From the NCBI GenBank assembly GCA_027886175.1, contig JAJNNQ010000092.1, positions 1,233,001 through 1,297,000 of the forward strand: a stretch of 64,000 nt of DNA, given 5' to 3'. Position numbers and translations under genes: made by a program. Below, in pieces: positions 23,229-35,200 of this stretch. Each line of letters starts with the position of its first letter. Within the stretch, counting starts at the first letter, position 1. The DNA is from Phylloscopus collybita (taxonomy: Eukaryota; Chordata; Aves; Passeriformes; Phylloscopidae). The notes below the pieces were generated by a model, which made no database searches, was not told the origin of the DNA, and saw only the letters and a list, made by a program, of their open reading frames with translations.

Positions 23229-26200
23229 ATGTCCTCCGAGTCCAGCAAGAAGAGGAAGCCCAAGGTGATCCGCACGGACGGGGTCCCAGCCGAGGGCAAG
23301 CGGGGCAAGGGCGACACCGACCAGGTACAGAGCTGCCCAGGGACCCTCCCACAGCCCCCCCTGCGCTGGCCTGGCTTCCCCTGCTGGAAAATAACAATGC
23401 CCAGAAAACCATGGCAATGTCCAAGGTTGGACAGAGCTTGGAGAAAACTGGGGTAGTGGAAGATGTCCCTGCCTATGGGGCTGGATGGACTTTAAAGTCC
23501 CTTCCCACCCAAACCACGTCCTGGAATTCTGTGAATTGTGAGAGCCAGTTCCCCCAGCTTCCAAATGCCTCTTAAACTCCTGCTGTGAATTCCTAAACCT
23601 GCTTCCATCTCTTTCAGGAGACACAAACACTCCTCTGGAGAGTGAGCACAAAGCTGGAAGATCCCTCAGGGATTTGCATGGTGCCTTCCAACCCTCCCGT
23701 GAGCAGCAGGATAGTGTAGGGTCAGCCAGAGTGGGGGAGCGGGGTGGAGGAGGAGGAGGAGGAGGAGGAGGAATCCCCTTTCTGGTTTATCCTGTGAGGT
23801 CCTGTAGCTCCATCCTGAGTTGGAAGGGCTCCACAGGGATGCTGCAGTCCCAACTCCTGGCCCCACAGGGCATCAATTCCCATTGATAACAACAAAAGCC
23901 AGCCTGAACTAGCCAGGTGTTGTAGGGACTGGTGGGTTTGGGATGGTTGGAACCGAGTCCTCTCCCTGTGTAAAGCTGTGGGCAGAGCCAGGAGATGGCA
24001 GCTTGTCCCCCAGAGGCCTTTCCAGCAGCAGGGGTGAGCCACGGGAGGTTGTCCTTGCCTTGGCAGGATGGCAGGTACTACAGCGAGGAGAGCGAGGTGG
24101 ACCTGCGCGACCCCATCAAGGACTACGAGCTCTACAGGGAGACCTGCCAGGAGCTCCAGAGGCTCATGGCAGAGATCCAGGAGCTGAAGAGCCGGGGCAT
24201 CAAGGAAAATGTGAGGAGAGGCCTCCACGTGTGGTGTGACGTGCCTGTCGTTTGGTGTTTCCCTGTTCATCCCGGAGGAGAGGCAGCAGGAGCTGTGATG
24301 GCTCCTGGGCAGAGTCAGGGATATGGAGCAGCCTCCCTTTCCCAGGCTGCTGGGGCAGGAATTGAGCTCTGGAAATGGAGCAGCTTCCCTTGTCCAAGGC
24401 TGCTGGGGCAGGGAATTGAGTCCCTAGGAATGGAACAATTTCCCTTGTCCAAGGCTGCTGGGACAGGGAATTGAGCTCTGGAAATGGAACAACTTCCCTT
24501 GTCCAAGGCTGCTGGGGCAGGAACTGAGCCCCTAGAAATGGAACAACTTCCCTTGTCCAAGGCTGCTGGGGCAGGGAATTGAGCTCTGGAAATGGAACAG
24601 CTTCCCTTTTCTTGGGCTCCTGGGGCAGGGATTTAGCTCTGGAAATAGAATAGCCTCCCTTGTCCCAGGCTCCTGGGACACATCAGGTGCTTCAGGCTGA
24701 GCCACCTCTGTTCCTACTGCTGAGGAAAATGCCTGGAGTGATTCTTTGAGGAGCCTGAACCCCCCTCCCAAGTTATTCCCAGCAGTGCCCTGTGATCTGG
24801 CAGCAGGAGGCTCCCTCAGAGGCCCCAGTGACATAAATGTGACTCCACAACAAAGCGTGGAGCCCCTTTTAGGGCAGGAGCTCCCTGCAGGGAATGTGCC
24901 AGCCACCCCTCCTGGTTCCAGCCCCTCTCTCCTGCCCCTCAGGCCTCGGAGATCGACGAGCGGCGCGTCCAGAGCTGCGTCCACTTCATGACCCTGAAGA
25001 AGCTGAACCGCCTGGCCCACATCCGCCTGAAGAAGGGCAGGGACCAGACCCACGAGGTACCCAGGGAGGGGCTGGGAGGCAGGAATGCAGCTTGGGGGCA
25101 GAGATGGGGCTGCTCCTGCCTGTTCTGTGCGTGCTGTGAGGAGCTGCACCTCAGCCAGGCCCTGGGGTTTGAGGGGTTGTTGGGAGGCTCCTGTCCTGAT
25201 GAACTCCTGCTGGGTGCAGGACAGATGAGTAATGAAGGGGAGCTCTCTGCTTTTGTCTCAAGTACTGTGGGAGGTCAGAAAACTCTGTTTCAAGGTTCTG
25301 GTGTTCTGCAGGTGTGTAAATGGGTGGATGGTTGGCCTGGAAGCTCCATACCCAGAGTTCTCAGAGAGGGAATTCTGTGTGCTCCAACAAATGAGCCCTG
25401 CCCTGTGCCTTGGCTTTGAAATGTGCAGGAAGGAGCAGGATCAGTCTCATGTCACAGTCCTTTGCTCCTCCAGCCCTTAAAAATGTCATTCTTCCCCCCA
25501 AAACTGTTGCACACCCTAAAACCTGCCGTCCCAAGCTGCTGTAGTGACAGGGGTGTTGGTGACTGTCTCGGGGTGTCTTTCCTGCTCCATCCCTGCTCTG
25601 GCTGTGTCCCTCTTTCAGGCAAAGCAGAAGGTGGATGCCTATCACCTGCAGCTCCAGAACCTGCTCTACGAGGTGATGCACCTGCAGAAGGAGATCACCA
25701 AGTGCCTGGAGTTCAAGTGAGTGTGGCCAGGGAGCAGAGGGAGCACTGGTGTGTCTGGGATGGGTGGGGGATGCCCGTGTTTGGGAGCTCTTCCCAGGAT
25801 CTCTGAGTTCACTGCAGGAGCAGAGCGGGTGCTCCAGGTTTTTGTGATTGTGGAATGGTTGGGATTGCAAGGGCCATCAAAGCCCACCCAGTGCCACCCC
25901 TGCCATGGGCAGGGACACCTCCCACTGTCCCAGGCTGCTCCCAGCCCCAGTGTCCAGCCTGGCCTGGGGCACTGCCAGGGATCCAGGGGCAGCCACAGCT
26001 GCTCTGGGCACCCTGTGCCAGCCCTGCCCACCCTGCCAGGGAACAATTCCTGCCCAATCTCCCAGCCAGCCCTGCCCTTGGCACTGGGAAGCCATTCCCT
26101 GGGTCCTGTCCCTCCAGCCCTTGTCCCCAGTCCCTCTCCAGCTCTCCTGGAGCCCCTTCAGGCACAGACAGTGGAGGTCAAAACAAGTTCAGCTCACTGA

Positions 26201-29200
26201 TGCTGAAGGCTCAGTCGCAGAGGGAAGTCAGGGCAGGAAGCATCAGTGGGACACTCTCCTGTGGGTGATGCTGAGCACTTCCCACTTTTCCCTGCTCTGA
26301 TCTACGTGTCCTGGCAGATCTAAACACGAGGAGATCGAGCTGGTGAGCTTGGAGGAGTTCTACAAAGAGGCCCCCCCTGAAATCAGCCGCCCTGCCATCA
26401 CCCTGACCGAGCCCCACCAGCAGACCCTGGCACGCCTGGACTGGGAGCTGGAGCAGCGCAAGAGGTGGGTCAGGGCTGGTCCCTTTCCCTGCTCCGACAC
26501 TGTTAGAAAGCAGGCTGGTGGTGTCTGATGAGAGAGAGGATCTGCAGACCAGGATACTCTGTGGGACACGTGGTTTATTGGTGGTGGGGAGGCAGCCTGA
26601 CTGGGGAAGAGTCCATAGGTGTAAGGGGACAGGGATCCAGCAGAGCAAGAGAGAGATTTTCCTCTTACATCCATTTTAACCTTTTCTGTCGTGAATATTC
26701 TAATGAGCATCAACCAATCACCTCAGGATACAAAACCTACAGAATCTACATACAGCCTATGGGAACTACAACATTACAATACTACTCTACAGACCAAAAT
26801 CCTGAAAAACCACCTTATCCCTGATACCTGAGAAGGTCCAACCCTTTATTCATCCTTTTGTCCTGGCAAGGGTGTCACTGACTCACCCAGCCCAGTCTTT
26901 TCAGCTAACCTAATCACCCTCTTCCTGCCCAGCATCTTACAGTTCAAATTTTGCTTTCAATTCTATTCCTCTCGTAGGTTTCATACTCTTAGAATCTTTT
27001 ACTAATAAATCATCTCTGCAGGGCCGAGCTACTTCATCCTCTCCAACAGACCTCTCCTGTTGCCCACCTGCCCATGGCTTATCATCTTATATACAGAGAA
27101 TTACCTGCACCTTATTTACAGTTACAAACACGCTGTGCTAAACAGGTGTTTTTCACTTTGACCCAATCCCTCTTAGTGACACCTTAAAAATCTACTTAGT
27201 GACACCACCACTGCAGGAGATGGAGATGAAGAAAAAGGAGAAGACTCTAGGACAATGCCCAGAATCTTCCATCTTTTCTCTGGTCACCCCTATTCTAAAA
27301 CCCCTAATGTGAAAATATTAATATTTTCTTTTACCTTTGAGGCTTTGCAATTCCTCCCATAGTGTTGGTAACTTTTCCCATGGACTATAATCGAGGCTCT
27401 TGCCTGTCTGGGGTCTGTGCCAGGGTCTGCAACCCCCCTGTACAAATCTCAGACCCCCCTGTACAGGTTCTAAACCCCCCCTGTACAGGTTTCTGTTCGT
27501 CCAGGGTTTCCAAAGGAATGCCCTGGACTCCCACGCTGCTCCAGGGATCTGGGCAGACACCTGGAGTTCTGGGTGTCCCCACTCCATCTCCCAGCTCCAG
27601 GGATCTGGGCAGACACCTGGAGTTCTGGGTGTCCCCACTCCATCTCCCAGCTCCAGGGATCTGGGCAGACACCTGGAGTTCTGGGTGTCCCAGCTCCATC
27701 TCCCAGCTCCTGGCAGCTGCTCCAGTGTTCGCACCCCTTCCCAAAACAGAGCTACTGAAATCCCTGCACACCACTGCAGAGGCAGGATGTTTTTGGAAAA
27801 ACCTAAAGGAAATCCAGTGGGGTTTAAGCAGCTAAAACACCAACATAAATTATGGATGGATGTCGACAACCCCAGCAACATCAGAAGAGCTGCTGGGAGA
27901 GCAGGAGTAGGGATGGAGATGTTCACAGCCTCTTGGATCAGTGTGGAACAGGCATTTATTGTGCAGCTGGGAGATTCCCTCTGTGCAGAGCTGGCCTTGC
28001 TGGGATCCTTCTCCCATAGCTCAGGGAGTTCTCTGTCCCTGCCTGATGCTCCAAGGAGCAAAGGGAGCCCATCCTGGCTGGAGCTGCTGCTGTTCCATGC
28101 TGTGGTGTGGAGCTGCCAACCACGCCAGGCTGGGACAGCCCCGTGTCCTGCTGCTGGCGTCACCGCTGTCCCAGGGCTCCTGCCCCCTGGGAAAAGCAAA
28201 CATGACACAGCATTCATTTGTTTGGATAACAGTCAGGCAGTGCCCAGGAACACCTTCTGGAAAGGTCAGTTGGAATGTGCTGGTTGGTGCTGCCCTCAGG
28301 CAGGGCAGACTGAGTTGCTGGGTGCCTCCAACCCTTCACTTTTCCCAGATCCTTTCCCTAAAACCTGGCTGCTTTTGCCTGGTGGAAGGCACAGCCAGGA
28401 TCCTCCAGCTGGCTCTGCAGAGGAGTGTTCAACCCACAGATCTCTGAGGGTTGTGCTTAAAAATGATGGTTTTGATCTCCAAACCTCATGGAGACCCACA
28501 GCTGGACATTACATTGCTGAGAAACCTTGGAACTCCCAGTCCTCACTCTGTGGTATCTAAGGAATGCCCCTGTCCATCTCCCATCCTGTTCAGCTGCTCA
28601 AGAGCAGATGCCAGTGGTGCTTTGGGCATTTTCTGATGTTGCTGGGGTTGTCGACATCCATCCATAATTTATGTTGGTGTTTTAGCTGCTTAAACCCCAC
28701 TGGATTTCCTTTGGGTTTTTCCAAAAACACCCTGCCTCTGCAGTGGTGTGCAGGGATTTCAGTAGCTCTGTTTTGGGAAGGGGTGTGAACATTGGAGCTC
28801 ACTGGAGCTTGTGTAGGAGCCTGTTGGGATGTGCACTGACCCCCAACAAATACAGTTTTTTGCTTGGAAACAGAATCCAAGTCTTGCAAGGTCAGGTCTG
28901 TTCCCCCTTGCAGAACCCTTGTCCTGGGCAGGTCACTTCCATACCCAGCTTCCCTGCTCCTGCTGGGAAAGAGCTTGCAGTCAGCAGCAGTAAGGAGATT
29001 GGGTGTGTTCTCCCTAAAAATGAGTGTATGCAGGGCTCAGAGCACTGTGCTGGGCTTGCACTTTGCTGGGCTTTCCCTACTGAGCCTTGGCTACGGAATG
29101 ATTCTGGGGATATGAAGTGACAAAGCCTCTTACAGAGCTTGGAGGGGTCTGGTGTGGGAGGGCCTGGTGTAGGAGCAGATCTTCTGAGGGAAGATCCCGT

Positions 29201-32200
29201 TGCTGCCCCTCTGTGGAGCACAGCATGAGGCTGAGCTTCCCCTCTTCCTCGTTTGTTTTCCATCTCCAATCAGTTCCTTGCTGCCTCCACTTGCCCTTGG
29301 CATTAGGAGCTCTGTGTGTTTGCCCCATGTCTGAGCTCTCCTGGTTCCTTATGTCAGGGCAGGAGTGCTGGGGCTCATCATCCAAGGTGGGCTCCAGCAG
29401 GTTTAGAGCTGTGCTGTGTGGCTGAAGTGACAGAATTCCCACCCTTAGGCTGGCAGAGAAGTACAAGGAGTGCCTGACCAGCAAGGAGAAGATCCTGAAG
29501 GAGATCGAGGTGAAGAAGGAATATCTGAGCAGCCTCCAGCCTCGACTCAACAGCATCATGCAGGTACCTGAGCCCTGCAGGAGCCCACCCTCCCAGGGGC
29601 AGCTCCTGGGCTGGTTTGGCTTTGGAGATGTTGCATTCCCACTCGGGGTGGGCGAGGGGCAGCTCCTGGGCTGGTTTGGCTTTGGAGATGTTGCATTCCC
29701 ACTCGGGGTGGGCGAGGGGCAGCTCCTGGGCTGGTTTGGCTTTGGAGATGTTGCATTCCCATTCGGGGTGGGCAAGGGGCAGCTCCTGGGCTGGTTTGGC
29801 TTTGGAGATGTTGCATTCCCACTCAGGGTGGGCGAGGGGCAGCTCCTGGGCTGGTTTGGCTTTGGAGATGTTGCATTCCCACTCGGGGTGGGCGAGGGCC
29901 AGGCCCCGGACCCCTCCAGATCTCCCTTTTTTTAATTGATGCGGCAATTCCTGCAGAACTGCAGCTGCAGGAGCTGCTAAATGCGCCTTTCCCTGGAGAG
30001 CCCCACGCAGTTCCAGCCCCCTGTGACTGCCTTGGGAGGGAAGAACAGGAGAAGGAACTGGGTTATTTCCAGATCCAAAACTTTCCCAGCAGAGGCAGCT
30101 GCCAGCCCTTCCCTGGGGCTCTCCGTGTTTAACCCAGCACCACTGCTGCTGTGCTGGCTTCATCTCCCCCTCTCTTCAGGGCGAGGAGGATGAGCTGTTG
30201 CCCTCCCAGTGATGAAGGCTCTCCCTGTCCCTCCCCAGGCCTCCCTGCCTGTCCAGGAGTACCTGTTCATGCCCTTTGACCAGGCTCACAAGCAGTACGA
30301 GACCGCCCGGCACCTCCCGCCGCCTCTCTACGTCCTCTTCGTCCAAGCCAGCGCCTATGGGCAGGCCTGTGGTGAGCACCCCGGGGGCACTGCCTCCCCC
30401 ACAGGCCAGGTTTCACCCCCTGCCTGCAGGAATCACCACTTTTTGGGGGGTCTTTCCCTGCTGTCTGCTCTGCTGACAATCTGATTCTGCTGAGCATGGA
30501 GCAGCGGGGTGGCCCCAGGACGCAGCGAGGCAGCAGCATTTGAAACCTTGTTTGCTCAGCTGCCTCGCTGGAAGAAGTGCTGGGGAAGCTCCCTTCCCAC
30601 CCCTTCCCCCCTTCCCAAGGTCAGCAGGGATGTCCTTGCAGCCTGGGAGCTGGCTGAGTGTTGTCACAACTTCCCCAGAGCTGTCACCCCCCCTGCCTTG
30701 TGCTGCCTGTGGGTGCTGGGGACCCCAGGCCTTGTAGGAGCCATTCTCACAGCTCACCTGGAAATCTTCATCCCCTCAGGAAGCTTTGTGTTTTGAGGGG
30801 ATTTCTGGAGCCTTCCTGAGTTGGGAGGGATTTCCTGGAAGAGGTCAGGAATCCCACTGGCCTGTGCACATCTCCTGTGGGGTGAGGGCTGTGCTGTCAC
30901 CTGTTCCTCTCAGTGCTGGAGGAGCATGGAAGGACAGGGTGGTGCTTGGCCACACCAGGTCCCTGCAGCCATGGTGACACTGCTCTTTGGTCCCTGCTTG
31001 TCCCAGCCTGACCCCGACATCTCTTGGCTCTCAATAAAGATTTGGCCCTTATGGTTTCCAGAGAAAATCCCTCAAAACCCAGCATTTTCCATCCACTGAA
31101 CCCATCCTGCCCAGGAAATCCAGCTGCTCTTCCCCTTGGCCTTTTGCTGCAGCTTCCTTCACCAAGAACCAGGAGCTTTGGGGGCAGGGCTGCTCTGCCC
31201 ACTGCCTTTGCAGCAGGAGTGGGATTCCTAACTCAGTTTTCCTATCTCTGCAGATAAGAAGCTTGTGGTGGCCATTGAAGGCAGCGTGGAGGAAGCCAAA
31301 GCCCTTTATAAGCCACCTGAGGACTCGCAGGGTGAGTGGTGATGTTGCCCTGGGGACTTGTTCCTGTGTGTCTGCAGCTCCTGGGCCCCTGCATTTGTTG
31401 GGAGAGGGGTGTCAGGGGGAGCCACGGGCTTGGAAAAAGCCCTGGTGGTCCTGCTGGTGGTGGGAGAGCTGAGCCCTGGGCAATCCCTGCTGACACCCCT
31501 GTCTCTGCACAGATGATGAGAGCGATTCCGACGCAGAGGAGGAGCAAACCACGGTAAGGGACAGTGCTGTCCCCCTCTGGGTCCTGTCCCAGCACTGCAT
31601 CAGGGGAGGTGCTGGGAGAGAGCTGGGGCTGGCAACTGCCCCTGCACGCCGTGAAGTGCAGTGATGTCAAATCCCAACCTTCCTTGGGAGGAGGGAGCTG
31701 CCATTTCCAGCTGGTGTCCCAAATGCAGGAGCAGCCAGGGTACAGAGCTGCTCCTCTGCTGTCCCATCCCGCCCTGCAGCTCTCCAGCTGGAGCTGCTCC
31801 ACTTTGTATAAATAGCCTGAGGGCAGGGAGCTGCTGTCCAACGGGGAGGGATCCGTGTCCATCCTGTGCCAAAAGCATTCTCTACACCAGGGCTTGTTCA
31901 GCACTCCTTGCAGGAAGTGTTTCTCCTGCAGATAATTCCTGCTGGGTGCTGAGGACAGGCTGGAGGTGCTGGTTGCTCCCAGCAGCAAAGCCTGGAAGGG
32001 GCTCTGGGGTCCACTCCCAGCACCCAGCAGCAGAGCCAGGTGTATGGGGCTGTTCTGTGGGGAAGGGTAAAGGGAAGGGCCTCAGGTGTCCAAAGAAGGG
32101 GCTGGAGCCCCAGGAGAGCCTGAGGGAGCTGGGGAAGGGGCTGAGCCTGGAGCAAAGGAGGCTCAGGGGGGCCCTGGTGGCTCTGCACAGCTCCTGCCAG

Positions 32201-35200
32201 GAGGGGACAGCCGGGGGGGTCGGGCTCTGCTCCCAGGGCACAGGGACAGGATGAAAGAAGAATTTGCCAGAGGATATGGGGAAAATTCCTTCACAGAAAA
32301 GGGCTCTCCAGGCTGGCACAGCTGCCCAGGGCATTGGGGGAGTCCCCATCTCAGGAGGGATTGAACAGCTGGGTGGTTGTGGCACTTGGGGACACGGGGC
32401 AGTGGTGACCTTGCCAGGACGGCAGGAGTGGTTGGGCTTGATGCTCTCAGAGAGCTTTTCCAAGCTAAAGGATTCAGTGATTCCAGGTTCTGCCTCTTGC
32501 AGTGGGGAAGCTTTTGAGCCAGCAGGTCCTTGTCTCTGTCTCCCAGGAGTGGAGGCATTCCTTGGAGCTGAAGGAATGACAGGAACTGGGGCTGAGTGAG
32601 GGTTTCCTACTCCTCTCCCTCCCCAGGGAGCTGCACTCATGGTGCTGGGGGATTGTGGAACTAGAAAGAGGGAAAGAGCAGTGGGTTGGACAGGTCAGTG
32701 GGTTGGTGAGGAGCAGCAGAAGGCTCTGACAGCTGCTCTGTCCCCCCAGAAGCGGCGCAGGCCCACCCTGGGCGTGCAGCTGGACGACAAACGCAAGGAG
32801 ATGCTGAAGCGACACCCCTTGTCCGTCACCCTCGACCTGAAGTGCAAAGGTGAGGGGCTCTGGGGTGTGGCAGCAGCACCCTGGGGACCCTGTGGGGTGC
32901 TGGAGGTGTGGAGGGGTTTCTCTGAGCTGGAGCAGGCACCAATGTCACCCCTTCTGTGCGGGCAGATGAGAACGTGCTTCACCTGACCTTCTACTACCTG
33001 ATGAACCTCAATGTCATGACAGTGAAAGCCAAGGTGACCACTGCCGTGGAGATGACCACAGCCATCAGTGCTGGGTAAGGAGAGCCCTGTGGGCAGCAAG
33101 CCTGGAGATCTTTGGGCAGTGACTCTGGGGGGTTTGGGAGCCCTGCAGAGCCTGGAGATGATTGGGCAGTGACTCCATGGGATCCAGGAGCCCTGCAGAG
33201 CCTGGAGATCATCAAACACTGATCCCATAGGATCAAGGAGATCCATGCAGCCTGGAGATCCTTGGGCAATGACTCTGTGGGGTTTGGGAGCCCTGCAGGG
33301 CCTGGAGATCATTGAGCAGTGACTCCATGGCATCCAGGAGCCCTGCAGAGCCTGGAGATCCTTGGGCAGTGACTCTGTGGGGTTTGGGAGCCCTGCACAG
33401 CCCAGAACTCATCAGGCAGTGATTCCATGGGATCCAGGAACCCTACACAGCCCAGAGCTCATCAGGCAGTGACCCCTCTGCTCCTGTGGGTCCAGGAGCC
33501 CTGCACAGCCCAAGCACCTTCCTCCCCCTGTCTGCCATGACAAGCCAGAGTCAGGGGGTTTGGGAACCTCTCAGCAGTGTCAGAGCTGTCAGGAACTGGG
33601 GGAAAGCCTCTCCTGCTGACACATTTCAGCCTCCCTCCCACAGGCTGAGCCTGGCAGCTCCCTCACCTGCCTGCTCCTGAGGTCACCTTGTCCTGAGCTC
33701 CAGAGATGCAGCTGCCTCTCCCTGTGCTCCCCAGAGCCTGCTGGAGCCGGATTGGTGTGAGGAAAAGCTGAAGTGGCAGCTTTGGGAGCCTGCCCAGGGA
33801 GCTCCTATCAGCTGCCAGCTCTCTGGTGGCTCTCCCTGGGACAGGAGGTGCCTGAGGGAGCAAGTGCTGCCCCCCAGCCTGTCCCATATGCAGCCTCCTC
33901 ATCCTCTTGGGGTTCTCTTCTTGCTGCAGACACCCCAGACCCTCTGTGACAGCAGCTGGAGATCTGTGCAGGGCGTTCCCTCCCTCCCCACAGCTCTCAC
34001 TGTGTTACCCCAAAGCAGGGAGGCTGTGCCTTGAGCCACACCCCAAATCCTGCAGCCCGTTGTTCTTGGTCAGTCTTGTGAGTACAGCCAGACAGGAGGG
34101 ATTTTATGGCACTGGAGGGAGCAGCTTCCTGGAGGAGCAGGAGCTGGAGCCCTGTGATTTCCATCTGCTTCCAGGCAGGGAGGAGACAGCTCTCCTTTTG
34201 GAGTGGAGTTAGGGGAATGTCATTCTGCTCTAGAACTCCTGAAGCTCACAATCCCCTTCTCTGGCTTTGAAGCCTGTTCATGGAGGGATGAAGAGCCCAG
34301 AGTGCTGTTGATTGAACTCTCCCCTCTTTCTGCCAGGGACCTGCTCTCCCCAGACTCCCTCCTCAACTGCCTCTATCCGGGGGACCACGGGAGGAAAACG
34401 CCCAACCCGGCCAACCAGTTCCAGTTTGATAAAGTGGGGTGAGTGCCACCCAGGCCATTGCCATCAGCTCCTTTCTTCAGCACAGCAAATCCTCCCTGCC
34501 TTGGTGTGACCCTTCCTCCTTGTCCCCACAGCATCCTGACCCTGAGTGACTACGTGACAGAGCTGGGACACCCCTACGTGTGGGTGCAGAAACTGGGCGG
34601 CCTGCATTTCCCCAAGGATCAGCCTCAGGCATGGCACAAACCCCTCCCCTCTCCCCCACAACACTGGGCTGAGGTTTGGGGTCCTGTCCTGTCCCCCTGC
34701 TGCCACCAGCTGCTCCCAAACCCTGGCTGGGACAGGCTGAGCTGGGCTGGATCTGTGTGTGGGGCCACGCTGACGTGTTTCACATCACACGTGTGACATT
34801 CCAAGCCCTTTCAGTGACACTGGTGCCTGTCCCTGTGGGGATGTGGCTCCTGGCCTGACATCCCTCCTGCCCACAGCACACGGTGACTGCTGACAATTCC
34901 CTGAGTGCCAGCCACATGGAGCTGACAGTGAAGCTGCTCCGGAGCCGCCTGCAGTCCCGCCTGGCCCTGCACAAGCAGTTTGCATCCCTCGGTGAGTGCT
35001 GGGCTCCCTGCCCTTCCCTGGGGACTGGGGTGCAGTGGCAGGGTCCTGCCAGGCTCCCTGCCCTTCCCTGGGGACAGGAGTGCAGTGCCAGGGTCCTGCC
35101 AGGCTCCCTGCCCTTCTCTGGGGACAGGGGTGCAGTGGCAGGGTCCTGCCAGGCTCCCTGCCCTTCCCTGGGGACAGGGGTGCAGTGGCAGGGTCCTGCC

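Noticed and set aside
34629..34796. THOC5 exon reading on past the Gln-Pro-Gln codons to a stop near 34,796
   Set aside because: It would truncate the protein. Joining the GC donor at 34,629 to 34,877 restores the conserved sequence and the exact family length.
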